Shown one piece after another: positions 56,183-64,000 of a DNA stretch of 64,000 nt. The stretch is from Oscillospiraceae bacterium (lineage in GTDB: Bacteria > Bacillota > Clostridia > Oscillospirales > Oscillospiraceae): positions 1 through 64,000 of the forward strand of contig JAEEZZ010000066.1 of the NCBI GenBank assembly GCA_016292255.1. Reading direction: 5' to 3'. The notes beneath the pieces were generated by a model. That model was not told the DNA's origin. It did no database searches and saw only the letters and a program-made list of their open reading frames with translations. Numbering within the stretch: the stretch's first letter is position 1; every line of letters begins with the position of its first letter. Both the position numbers and the translations under genes were made by a program.

Positions 56183-56791
56183 ATGGAAAGCCGTACATAC
56201 TACTATGCCAGAGTCTCTACAAAAGAGCAAAACCTCGACCGCCAAATCGCAGCGTTCGTTGGGCTTGGCGCTGAAGAACGTGAAATCATTACGGATAAGG
56301 AGAGCGGAAAGAGCTTAGACCGTCCAGGATACCAGGCGCTCAAGAATGTGATTCTCCGTCAAGGCGATACACTGGTCGTCAAGTCTCTCGACCGGCTGAG
56401 CCGCAGTAAAACCGATATCCACAACGAATTACAATTTTTCAAAGACCAGGGGATACGACTGAAGGTGATTGACCTTCCGACAACCATGATGGATTTGCCG
56501 GAAGGTCAATCTTGGGTTTTCGAGATGGTGAACAACATTCTGATTGAAGTGATGGGAACCATTGCCGAGCAGGAACGGCTGACGATCAAGCAGCGTCAGG
56601 CCGAAGGGATCGAAGCGGCTAAGGTCAAAGGAAAGAGGCTGGGAAGGCCACCGATGAAGAGGCCAGAGAACTGGGAGCAGGTATATGGTTCCTGGAAACG
56701 AGGCGAGATCACAGCAAGAAAGGCGATTGAAATGCTGGGCATGAAAACAGCAACCTTCTACAAGCTCGTCCGCACGGTGGAGAACAGATAA
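56183..56791 (+). CDS. Small serine resolvase/invertase
   Basis: YYYARVSTKEQNLDRQIAAF; DTLVVKSLDRLSRSKTDI; C-terminal HTH. Confidence 0.9.
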   Translation: MESRTYYYARVSTKEQNLDRQIAAFVGLGAEEREIITDKESGKSLDRPGYQALKNVILRQGDTLVVKSLDRLSRSKTDIHNELQFFKDQGIRLKVIDLPTTMMDLPEGQSWVFEMVNNILIEVMGTIAEQERLTIKQRQAEGIEAAKVKGKRLGRPPMKRPENWEQVYGSWKRGEITARKAIEMLGMKTATFYKLVRTVENR

Positions 56792-56972
56792 GGCGGGCAA
56801 TGTCTCGATAAAAGCTCGCCCATTCTTAGAAATAGGGATAAACGCCCATTTGGAGAATTATAGAGAGTTTTTCGTGCCCTCTTGGAGTGTGGATAAAAGT
56901 CTGCTTTTCTATACAGCCCGTTACTATTACTATCTGTCTATTCAAAATTGTTATTGTATTGCAGAGCAATAC

Positions 56973-57215
56973 TTAATCATTTTGATCATTGTCATCCCAA
57001 TCTTCGCCCTCACCAAGCTCGTCCAAATTATCCACGGCATCTGGAACTTCTTCTCTGTTCTCCTGTTGCATTTCCTCAAACATCATAAATGCAATGAATT
57101 CTTCACCGATGTCAGTTTTGCCGTCCCCGCTAAAATCGAACAGCGCCTCAAGATCAAACAAACCCACAATAAAACGCCCCCTTCGGTTGTGGTGATGTTC
57201 CGCACTGTGCGTCAA
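56973..57215 (-). CDS. Small EF-hand-like acidic protein
   Basis: LFDFSGDGKTDIGEEFIAFMMFEEM (DxSxDGxxD loop). Confidence 0.45.
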   Translation of the reverse strand: MTHSAEHHHNRRGRFIVGLFDLEALFDFSGDGKTDIGEEFIAFMMFEEMQQENREEVPDAVDNLDELGEGEDWDDNDQND

Positions 57216-57240
57216 ACGACATTTTTTGATTTATCCATGA

Positions 57241-57738
57241 TTACTCACAACACAGTAATTGAACACATGTGTCAAAGTCATATTCAAGTTTTGTAAAAGT
57301 CACATTGATCCCGTACTGTGTTTTCAGTTGTTTTGCGCAACCCAGAAAGGAATAATCGTTAGTGACTGTAATGAAATATACTCGGTAACTGTCCGTGTGT
57401 TCTTCTGTGACATCAAGAATTTTCACTGCTTCGCAAACTGCAGCCGCAGTTTCCTTTATCTTTCTGCAAAGGGAATCGTTATGATCCTGAACTTGTTTTG
57501 TGCGCCGTGACATTTGTTGCTTCGCAATGTAGTAATTACAAGCTTTTCCAATACAGTTATGTTCTACCCGCTGTTTTTCTGTTAAGAAGCCTGGGTGCTC
57601 CGAGAATTGACAATACCCCACACAGCGGGAACACCCAACATTCGAACCTGAAATCGTTCGATTATGGTCTCTGGACATTCGTTTTCTGTCAAAAGGATGT
57701 CGCTGATCCACATCCCATATATCAGCAGTTCCGATCAT
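57241..57738 (-). CDS. Cys-rich uncharacterised protein
   Basis: CSRCVGYC...CIGKAC cluster; start 57738 overlaps the upstream stop (ATGA). Confidence 0.5.
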   Translation of the reverse strand: MIGTADIWDVDQRHPFDRKRMSRDHNRTISGSNVGCSRCVGYCQFSEHPGFLTEKQRVEHNCIGKACNYYIAKQQMSRRTKQVQDHNDSLCRKIKETAAAVCEAVKILDVTEEHTDSYRVYFITVTNDYSFLGCAKQLKTQYGINVTFTKLEYDFDTCVQLLCCE

Positions 57739-58106
57739 ATCGCAATCCTCGTGGTAGAGTCGGTCCTCTGGATATATGTACTCTTCCTGATCAAACGGCA
57801 CGCCCGACATCTTTTAGGCTCTATCCAGTTATTATCCCGGACAACTTTTTGGAAAGAGGCAGAATACCTAAACTTGTTTCCACAATCCTGACACTGCAAT
57901 TGTTTGTCTGTAAACTGGCAACCTATGATTTCGTTGCTCACACATTGCTGAGTGTCGTTGTTTCTGTTCATCAAGACGATTGAAACAGGAACAACGGGGG
58001 TACTTGGGGGTGCTTTCATAACGACGGTTTGTTGCCTGTCTTCCCAAAGATACAGTCGCTCCATAGCGATTTCATAATTATCTTCCTCGTACTTTGCCCA
58101 ACCCAT
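57735..58106 (-). CDS. Zinc-ribbon protein
   Basis: LQCQDCGNKFRYSASFQKVVRDNNWIEPKRCRACRLIRK. Confidence 0.6.
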   Translation of the reverse strand: MGWAKYEEDNYEIAMERLYLWEDRQQTVVMKAPPSTPVVPVSIVLMNRNNDTQQCVSNEIIGCQFTDKQLQCQDCGNKFRYSASFQKVVRDNNWIEPKRCRACRLIRKSTYIQRTDSTTRIAI

Positions 58107-58164
58107 AACGCACACTCCTTTATTGGTTTGTGGTTACATCATATCAGCAAAGGCGAAATCTTTG

Positions 58165-58180
58165 TAGGACAGTTTTTGTC
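58165..58180. promoter_or_regulatory. Operator-like motif TAGGACAGTTTTTGTC, copy 1
   Basis: Contains GACA-AAAAC-TGTC palindrome; identical copy at 59750-59765. Confidence 0.55.
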
Positions 58181-58225
58181 GTAAAACTTTTACAGTTTGC
58201 CCTTTTCGGCCTATCAACCGCCACG

Positions 58226-58447
58226 CTATGCTGGCTGGTCAGAAAAGAAAGCTATAAAGGGAACATCAAAGAACTCTGCCAGTTCCTGTACAACATCAAT
58301 CTTGTTGATACCATTATTGATGTACCTGCTGACAGTGCGAATATCCATACCATAATCGTAAGAAAAGTCTTCCTGCGAGCGGTAGTTTTCTTGGATTAAC
58401 TTTCGTAACATCATGCCAGCATTTTGCTGTGGAGATAACTTTTCCAT
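58226..58447 (-). CDS. Small XRE-type HTH protein
   Basis: ENYRSQEDFSYDYGMDIRTVSRYINNGINKIDVVQELAEFFDVPF. Confidence 0.65.
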   Translation of the reverse strand: MEKLSPQQNAGMMLRKLIQENYRSQEDFSYDYGMDIRTVSRYINNGINKIDVVQELAEFFDVPFIAFFSDQPA

Positions 58448-58460
58448 TTCCGTTACCTCC

Positions 58461-59690
58461 TTAATTCCTGCACCAAACCCGCCGTATTGTACGGCGAACA
58501 TTCAGTATGTCATCTGCGCTCGATTCAAAAAATACTGGTTTAAGCCCTCCTTTTTTCTCGGGGGAGATTGCCTTTTTAATTACATCAATATATTCAGTCC
58601 AATCAGAAGTCTCTTTAGCAGTCTTTTCAACATACAATTCTGTTGGCCTTTTTGCTCTCTCCTCAACAGGGAGATAATCATCATCGCAGATGTATCTCAT
58701 CTCCGATTCTTCTTCTGGAGAAAACTCAATATGAGCGGCATCCGACCAATTAAACCAGCAATAAAAGTTCATTATTTTCATCATAAACTCGCGCATTGCA
58801 GCTTTAATGTTTTCCCCAGGAAATGCGTTGCAAAACTGCTGGGCAGCATCGATGTCATCAAAGAACTCTTTACATCGCCAGGGAATAAAATCCTTGGTTG
58901 GAAAGAGTGCTCCACTGTAGCTAAACCTGCGGATCTTTACATAGGAGAAAAAGTCTTTATATGTTTCCTCTTTATATGCCTCCCTGTATCGGCAAACATT
59001 TTCATAAGTAATCAGCGTGTTTGGCATAACTCTGTCGCCAGCATGAAACCATGAGGCCAGGAAATTCATCTCGTGTATTTCTTCTTCGCACAGATCAGAG
59101 TTGACCGCCTTAAAAAACAGTTCTTTCAGCCGCTGCACCATTGTGTTGAATGATCTTATCATTTCAGGGCAACGAGGGAATGAAAAGAAGATTTCTGTTT
59201 CAATGTGCAGATTTTCAATTTTTGCATTCTTGTGATATGTGCCAGGCACTACAGCATCAATTTCCTTTAGCTTCCTGACGAGCCGGGACTTAACATTCGA
59301 GTAGTTATATCGTGGCTCAACAGTGATACCGCTCTTCTCGCCAAAAATGGCAAGAAGAAGCTGCTCTTCTGGGGTTGGCGCTTCTCCCTTAAAACCTGAA
59401 GAGAAAGCCCACCGCCTCAGAAATTCATTATACAAGCCAAAAAAAGGATACTTTTCTGCGTATCGTCTTGCTGCAAGTTCATCCATGTTTAGGATTTCCT
59501 GCTTGTCCATACCTAAGTGGATAGACAGCCTAGAAAGTGTCCAATCATCTACAAATCCACCCGGAAACAATGGCCGGTCAATAAAACTGTCGCTTTGAGC
59601 GTCATATTCAGATAAGAAATCAGCTCTGATCGCATTGTATCTATCGAAAATTCGCTCCACATATTTGGAAAGTTCGTAGGCATTAACCAT
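58461..59690 (-). CDS. Uncharacterised 409 aa protein
   Basis: Long ORF; no recognised motif. Confidence 0.55.
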   Translation of the reverse strand: MVNAYELSKYVERIFDRYNAIRADFLSEYDAQSDSFIDRPLFPGGFVDDWTLSRLSIHLGMDKQEILNMDELAARRYAEKYPFFGLYNEFLRRWAFSSGFKGEAPTPEEQLLLAIFGEKSGITVEPRYNYSNVKSRLVRKLKEIDAVVPGTYHKNAKIENLHIETEIFFSFPRCPEMIRSFNTMVQRLKELFFKAVNSDLCEEEIHEMNFLASWFHAGDRVMPNTLITYENVCRYREAYKEETYKDFFSYVKIRRFSYSGALFPTKDFIPWRCKEFFDDIDAAQQFCNAFPGENIKAAMREFMMKIMNFYCWFNWSDAAHIEFSPEEESEMRYICDDDYLPVEERAKRPTELYVEKTAKETSDWTEYIDVIKKAISPEKKGGLKPVFFESSADDILNVRRTIRRVWCRN

Positions 59691-59749
59691 TTATCTGCAC
59701 CTCATCTCTCTAGGATATATATAGTATACACGGTAATCCACCACATGTT

Positions 59750-59765
59750 TAGGACAGTTTTTGTC
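59750..59765. promoter_or_regulatory. Operator-like motif TAGGACAGTTTTTGTC, copy 2
   Basis: Identical 16-mer upstream of the 409 aa gene. Confidence 0.55.
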
Positions 59766-59891
59766 TTATGAGAATTACAGCATTATATAATATCATAACA
59801 TATAAAAAACCACTTGTCTACTTCAGAGACACATAGGAAAGCCATAATACATATGTTGGAAAATGACGCTCTTATCCATGTGTAGTTTTCA

Positions 59892-59920
59892 TTGCTTTTA
59901 TAGCTGTTAACCTGTATAAT
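59892..59920 (+). promoter_or_regulatory. Promoter TTGCTT-N17-TATAAT for second WYL gene
   Basis: Direct reading. Confidence 0.6.
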
Positions 59921-59978
59921 GATGGCGTAATACTAGATTGTTTATTGGAGGCTGTACGCAACGGAGGTCAGAAATCAG

Positions 59979-60974
59979 ATGGAACAAACGAAGATCAGAT
60001 TGTTGCGAGTTCTTTCGATCATTCGGGAGACAAACGAAGATCACCCAATCACCGCGAACCAGATCGTTCACCAATTACATTTGTACGGAATGGAGGCTGA
60101 ACGGAAGGCTGTTTTGCGGGACATCGCAGCGCTTCAGGATTACGGATACGATATTCTCCTGCATGAGGACAACAAGCAGGGTTATTATCTGGCCTCCCGC
60201 GAATTTGAGGATTGGGAGCTGAAAGTCATCATTGACGCGGTTGCCGGGGCGGGCTTTTTGACGTCAGAAAACAGCGAAAGCCTCTGCAAGCGCATCGCGT
60301 CCCTTGCCAGCAAGGCGGGGCAAGCTGTGCTGAGAAGCGCAACCCCCGTATTCTCAAACGTAAAGAACGGAGACCCTACAACAAAAAACGCCATTGATCA
60401 ATTGCTGACTGCGATTCGCAGAAAGAAGAAGGTCGGATTCCGTTATGTTTTTACAGGAAACGATCTGGAAAAACATCTGCGGTACGACGGAGCCGAATAT
60501 CAGATCTCCCCGTATGCGCTGATTTGGCGGCAGGACAGATACTATCTGATCGGCAATTTTGAGCGATACAAGACCCTGTCCTATTACCGCCTGGATCGTA
60601 TCAGAGAGCTTCACCTACTGGATGCGCCGATCGTTCCGATGGAAGAACTCCTCGGCCCAAATGCCGATATGCAGATGAAGGAATACATCAATCGGAACCT
60701 CAACAATTACGGTGGAAAGCAGACAAGAATCCGTCTCCGTGTGGATGCGGATATGACGGATCTGCTTGTTGATACCTTCGGCAGCAATTTCCGAATTGAG
60801 AAAGTGATTGACAACACGATGCTCGTCTCCGCAACCGTAAGCGACGGCTGGGGTCTGAACGCATGGCTGCTGCAGCACGGGGATAGCGTTGAGATTCTTG
60901 AACCGGAAGAGATTCGGAAGGAGTTTGTTCACTTATTAGATCAAATCAGGGAGAAATATCATAATCAGAAGTAA
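59979..60974 (+). CDS. HTH/WYL-domain regulator (second)
   Basis: YQISPYALIWRQDRYYLIGNFERYKTLSYYRLDRI. Confidence 0.9.
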   Translation: MEQTKIRLLRVLSIIRETNEDHPITANQIVHQLHLYGMEAERKAVLRDIAALQDYGYDILLHEDNKQGYYLASREFEDWELKVIIDAVAGAGFLTSENSESLCKRIASLASKAGQAVLRSATPVFSNVKNGDPTTKNAIDQLLTAIRRKKKVGFRYVFTGNDLEKHLRYDGAEYQISPYALIWRQDRYYLIGNFERYKTLSYYRLDRIRELHLLDAPIVPMEELLGPNADMQMKEYINRNLNNYGGKQTRIRLRVDADMTDLLVDTFGSNFRIEKVIDNTMLVSATVSDGWGLNAWLLQHGDSVEILEPEEIRKEFVHLLDQIREKYHNQK

Positions 60975-61057
60975 CCTATCCCATATTTGTCCACGACACC
61001 CGGCTATAATCAATCATGGAAAGACACCTGAAACAATGATTGTAAAAGGAGGGTCGT

Positions 61058-61567
61058 GTGATGAAATACACATCCGCACAGGCAAACAAGCTGCTCCGAA
61101 AGCGGCAGGAGGAGCGCGACGTTCTGTTGTATCAGGAGAACATTAGCCGTACTTTTGTTGCCGCGACGACAGAAGACAAAGAACGTGCCCGACCGGAATA
61201 CAGCTACAGAGATACACAGGATAGGCTCAAAAAGCTCGAAGCAGACATCCGGGCGATCAAGCACGCAATCAGCGTATTCAATACCACGCACTTCGTGGAT
61301 GGGTTTGACATGACCGTAGATCAACTCCTGGTATACCTCCCGCAGCTGAACGAACGGAAAAACCGCCTCGGAAAAATGGCGTCCGCTCTGCCCAAGCAGC
61401 GAATGTCCAACAACGGACGCTCAAATCTGATCGAATACGAATATGCAAATTATGAAATTGAGGCCGCGAAGAAAGACTATGAGGCTGCCAGCGACGAACT
61501 GGCAATGGCTCAAGTTGCGCTGGATCAGCTGAACAACACCGAGATCATGGAAATTAACGTGGAATAA
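61058..61567 (+). CDS. Coiled-coil protein, possibly DIP1984-like
   Basis: DRLKKLEADIRAIKHAISVFNTTHFVDGFDMTVDQLLVYLPQLNERKNRL. Confidence 0.45.
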   Translation: MMKYTSAQANKLLRKRQEERDVLLYQENISRTFVAATTEDKERARPEYSYRDTQDRLKKLEADIRAIKHAISVFNTTHFVDGFDMTVDQLLVYLPQLNERKNRLGKMASALPKQRMSNNGRSNLIEYEYANYEIEAAKKDYEAASDELAMAQVALDQLNNTEIMEINVE

Positions 61568-61774
61568 TTCTTTTTTTCCGTCATCAGCCATTCCCAGACT
61601 CCAGACGGCCGTTATTCTATCGTTATCAGGCACAGTAAATTGTTATTATGATTGTTGTTCGTTAACGTCCGGCCGACCAAAACATTGCTGTTTTCCTGGC
61701 TGATGAAAAAACTTGACCCACGCGGCGGAAGTACGGTTATACGCTGATAATAGATACCATAAGGGGAGGAACAC

Positions 61775-62695
61775 ATGAGACATACCGGTAGATACAAAGG
61801 GACCGAAAAACTTCTTCTCAACGGGAAAGAACTGCCGTATTCCATGCTGGATTTTTGGAGCATCAATCTTTCCGAAATCCTGCTGAATATGACACGGGGA
61901 AGCTTCGCGGAGTTTCTGGTCAGATGCGCCTTGACCGAGGGCGGCTTTGACGCGCTGGGGGACGACGCCGTAAAAACGGGTGTGGAGGCATTTGATATTG
62001 ACGGTCCTGAAATCACCACCCCGCATGGGAAACGCGCAAGCAGGATTGAGGTCAAATCCTCTGCCAGCGTTCAGATTGATACTCCGGACGATAAAGAGCC
62101 GATTACCTTACCTCCGAGTCAGTTGAAATTCAGTATACGAAAAGCAATTGACTGGCAATCCAAATCAAAAGTTGCCCAACGAAACAATGATCTCTATGTG
62201 TTTGCCCACTATAAGGCAACCAGTAAGTCTGACAATATGCTGGATCTTTCTTTCTGGGATTTTTACGTTTATCCGACCTATAAAATTGACAGAGACGCAT
62301 CAGGCTTGGCAAAGCAAAACAGCATTTCCGTTTACAGGCTGCAGATGCTGGATGTCCCCTGTGTATCATTCCGCGACCTGTTCCAAGAGATCAAGAAAGT
62401 CACAGACGATATTACTTCACACTATGCTTCAAATTGGTATGGTGTGGAGTTGATTTCCGATCCGAGCACACGCTCAGAGGCCGAGAAAGCGGAAATCGCT
62501 ATTTTATCAGCAGCCTGCCGGGAAATGGGATATGAATACTCCGCTCGATATCTTGAATTGTTTGGAAAAAGAGCGATGGACCCGGGATTCACCCATGGGA
62601 TAAACCAGGCAGTTGAAGCATTCTATAAAAAATGCGTTGAGGAGTTGCATCCATATAATTGGTACCACCAGTACCCAAAGGATATCATCCTCTGA
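61775..62695 (+). CDS. Putative PD-(D/E)XK-like nuclease-fold protein
   Basis: EAFDIDGPEITTPHGKRASRIEVKSSASVQI (D...ExK spacing). Confidence 0.4.
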   Translation: MRHTGRYKGTEKLLLNGKELPYSMLDFWSINLSEILLNMTRGSFAEFLVRCALTEGGFDALGDDAVKTGVEAFDIDGPEITTPHGKRASRIEVKSSASVQIDTPDDKEPITLPPSQLKFSIRKAIDWQSKSKVAQRNNDLYVFAHYKATSKSDNMLDLSFWDFYVYPTYKIDRDASGLAKQNSISVYRLQMLDVPCVSFRDLFQEIKKVTDDITSHYASNWYGVELISDPSTRSEAEKAEIAILSAACREMGYEYSARYLELFGKRAMDPGFTHGINQAVEAFYKKCVEELHPYNWYHQYPKDIIL

Positions 62696-62737
62696 ACAAA
62701 AAAGCTTTCAGAATTCTAAAGAACGGAGTGTTTAGAA

Positions 62738-63544
62738 ATGATTGGAGCAATCATCGGAGATATTGTCGGTTCTGTTTACGAATTTGACAACATCAAAACA
62801 AAAGACTTCGTTCCGTTTGCTGGGCATCACGGGAATGCGTGCACGTTTACGGACGATTCTGTCATGACCCTTGCCGTGGCGCTGGCCTTGCTCGGGGCAG
62901 ACGGTAATTGGGATCTGCTCCCAGCATATACGGATCGGGCCATGCATGAGCTTGGCAGACGGTACCCGGACAGAGGCTATGGAGAGCGATTCGGAATGTG
63001 GCTGTTTCTGGATGGCCATGAGCCCTACAACAGCTTCGGAAACGGAGCTGCGATGCGGGTCAGTCCGGTCGCCTATGCCGCAAGGGACTTGGATGAGGTG
63101 AAATTGCTTTCCAGACTTGTCACCGGCATAACGCACAACCACCCGGAGGGCTTGAAGGGCGCAGAAGCGACTGCGGTCTGTACCTGGATGGCACTGCATG
63201 GAAGCAGCAAAACCGAAATTGAGCAGATAGTATCAGCGGAATACTACGATCTGTGGTTCACACTTGATGAGCTCCGACCGACCTACGAATTCAACGAAAG
63301 CTGCCAGGAAACGGTTCCGCAGGCAATTAAAGCGTTTCTGGAAGCCGTTGACTTTGAGGACGCGATCAAGAACGCGGTCTCTCTCGGTGGCGACAGCGAC
63401 ACCCTCGCGGCAATCACCGGCGCGATTGCTGGCGCGTACTATGAGATTCCAAACGTCATGCGAGAAAAGACGGTACAGCTGCTGGGGCCGGGTCTGACGG
63501 CGATTCTGGACAGGTTTGAAGCAAATTTCGACGGAAAGACTTGA
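62738..63544 (+). CDS. ADP-ribosylglycohydrolase family protein
   Basis: MIGAIIGDIVGSVYEF; TDDSVMTLAVA; GNGAAMRVSPVAYAA; LGGDSDTLAAITGAIAGAYY. Confidence 0.93.
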   Translation: MIGAIIGDIVGSVYEFDNIKTKDFVPFAGHHGNACTFTDDSVMTLAVALALLGADGNWDLLPAYTDRAMHELGRRYPDRGYGERFGMWLFLDGHEPYNSFGNGAAMRVSPVAYAARDLDEVKLLSRLVTGITHNHPEGLKGAEATAVCTWMALHGSSKTEIEQIVSAEYYDLWFTLDELRPTYEFNESCQETVPQAIKAFLEAVDFEDAIKNAVSLGGDSDTLAAITGAIAGAYYEIPNVMREKTVQLLGPGLTAILDRFEANFDGKT

Positions 63545-63569
63545 CAACTGCTCTGAAATTCGATATGCT
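63541..63569 (+). promoter_or_regulatory. Promoter TTGACA-N17-TATGCT upstream of aptamer B
   Basis: Direct reading, overlapping the ADP-ribosylglycohydrolase stop codon. Confidence 0.45.
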
Positions 63570-63577
63570 ATTATATA

Positions 63578-63656
63578 CCATAGAGAGTGCGCGAGGGACA
63601 AGCCCATTGACCGCACACCAACCTGCAACAGCAAGGTGGTAAAGCTTGAACGATGG
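63578..63656 (+). ncRNA. SAM-I / SAM-I-IV-like riboswitch candidate (aptamer B)
   Basis: CCATAGAGAGTGCGCGAGGGACAAGCCCATTGACCGCACACCAACCTGCAACAGCAAGGTGGTAAAGCTTGAACGATGG; same architecture as 27758-27841 with a compensatory change in P3. Confidence 0.62.
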
Positions 63657-63672
63657 GGAACGTTGCGTGACT

Positions 63673-63700
63673 GCACCTGTCGGAAACGATGGGTGCTTTT
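63673..63700 (+). terminator. Terminator of riboswitch B expression platform
   Basis: GCACCTGTCG-GAAA-CGATGGGTGC then TTTTGCTTCTTT. Confidence 0.65.
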
Positions 63701-63769
63701 GCTTCTTTCGGTCCGTCGAACGGCAGGAATAACGAAGCCCGAACAGAACAACGAAACAAGAAGGAGCAG

Positions 63770-64000
63770 ATGATGATGACAACTGTGGAACGCGCGATTC
63801 AATTTGCTGTTTTTGCCCATGCCGGAACGAAGCGCAAGGGAAAAGACCGCCCCTATATTCTGCACCCGATCGAGGCAATGACCATTGCCGCGGGCCTGAC
63901 GGAGGATGAGGACGTATTGGCCGCCGCAGTACTGCACGACGTGGTGGAAGACACCCATCTCAACGGAGACGATATTGAACGGGAATTCGGGCCCAGGGTC
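63770..64000 (+). CDS. HD-domain (RelA/SpoT-like hydrolase) protein, truncated by window end
   Basis: AIQFAVFAHAGTKRKGKDRPYILHPIEAM...AAAVLHDVVEDT. Confidence 0.85.
   Translation, partial: MMMTTVERAIQFAVFAHAGTKRKGKDRPYILHPIEAMTIAAGLTEDEDVLAAAVLHDVVEDTHLNGDDIEREFGPRV

Noticed and set aside
57735-57810. Possible programmed frameshift between zinc-ribbon and Cys-rich ORFs
   Set aside because: An in-frame start at 57738 gives an ATGA stop/start overlap, so ordinary translational coupling explains the arrangement.
1-64000. CRISPR arrays, tRNA and rRNA genes
   Set aside because: No regularly spaced repeat arrays and no recognisable tRNA cloverleaf or rRNA sequence seen by eye; tRNAscan and a CRISPR finder were not run.

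Overview
The window looks like most of a Gram-positive (Clostridia/Oscillospiraceae-type) integrative conjugative element plus accessory cargo. It opens inside a VirB4-like conjugation ATPase and continues through conjugation, relaxase (MobP-like with C-terminal Sel1 repeats), toprim and VirD4/T4CP genes (1-10.4 kb). A large, AT-richer minus-strand operon follows (about 10.6-26.8 kb). It looks like a DNA phosphorothioation (Ssp/Dnd-like) defence island: WYL regulator, SspD/DndC-like sulfurtransferase, DUF4007/SspB-like protein, large SspC-like ATPase, cysteine desulfurase, PLD-helicase, small coiled-coil protein, Rad50/DndD-like ATPase and several orphan proteins. Next comes a DNA-damage and regulation block (SRAP/YedK, MBL-fold lipoprotein, S24 repressor, ImmA/IrrE peptidase, Y-family polymerase, YolD-like). 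A surface block carries a C39/SLH protein, sigma factor, thioester-type tip pilin, SpoVG, major pilin with LPVTG, serpin and two class C-like sortases. Three tandem large serine recombinases, a small resolvase, an AT-rich orphan cluster and a second WYL-headed cluster (nuclease-like, ADP-ribosylglycohydrolase, HD/RelA-like) complete the window. The most interesting points are the hybrid phosphorothioation island with unassigned effector genes, two SAM-I-like aptamers with compensatory substitutions upstream of non-methionine genes, a promoter-linked structured leader with a terminator before the MBL gene, and two hairpins that sequester Shine-Dalgarno sequences. Everything was read by eye from the sequence and the ORF track; no searches were run.
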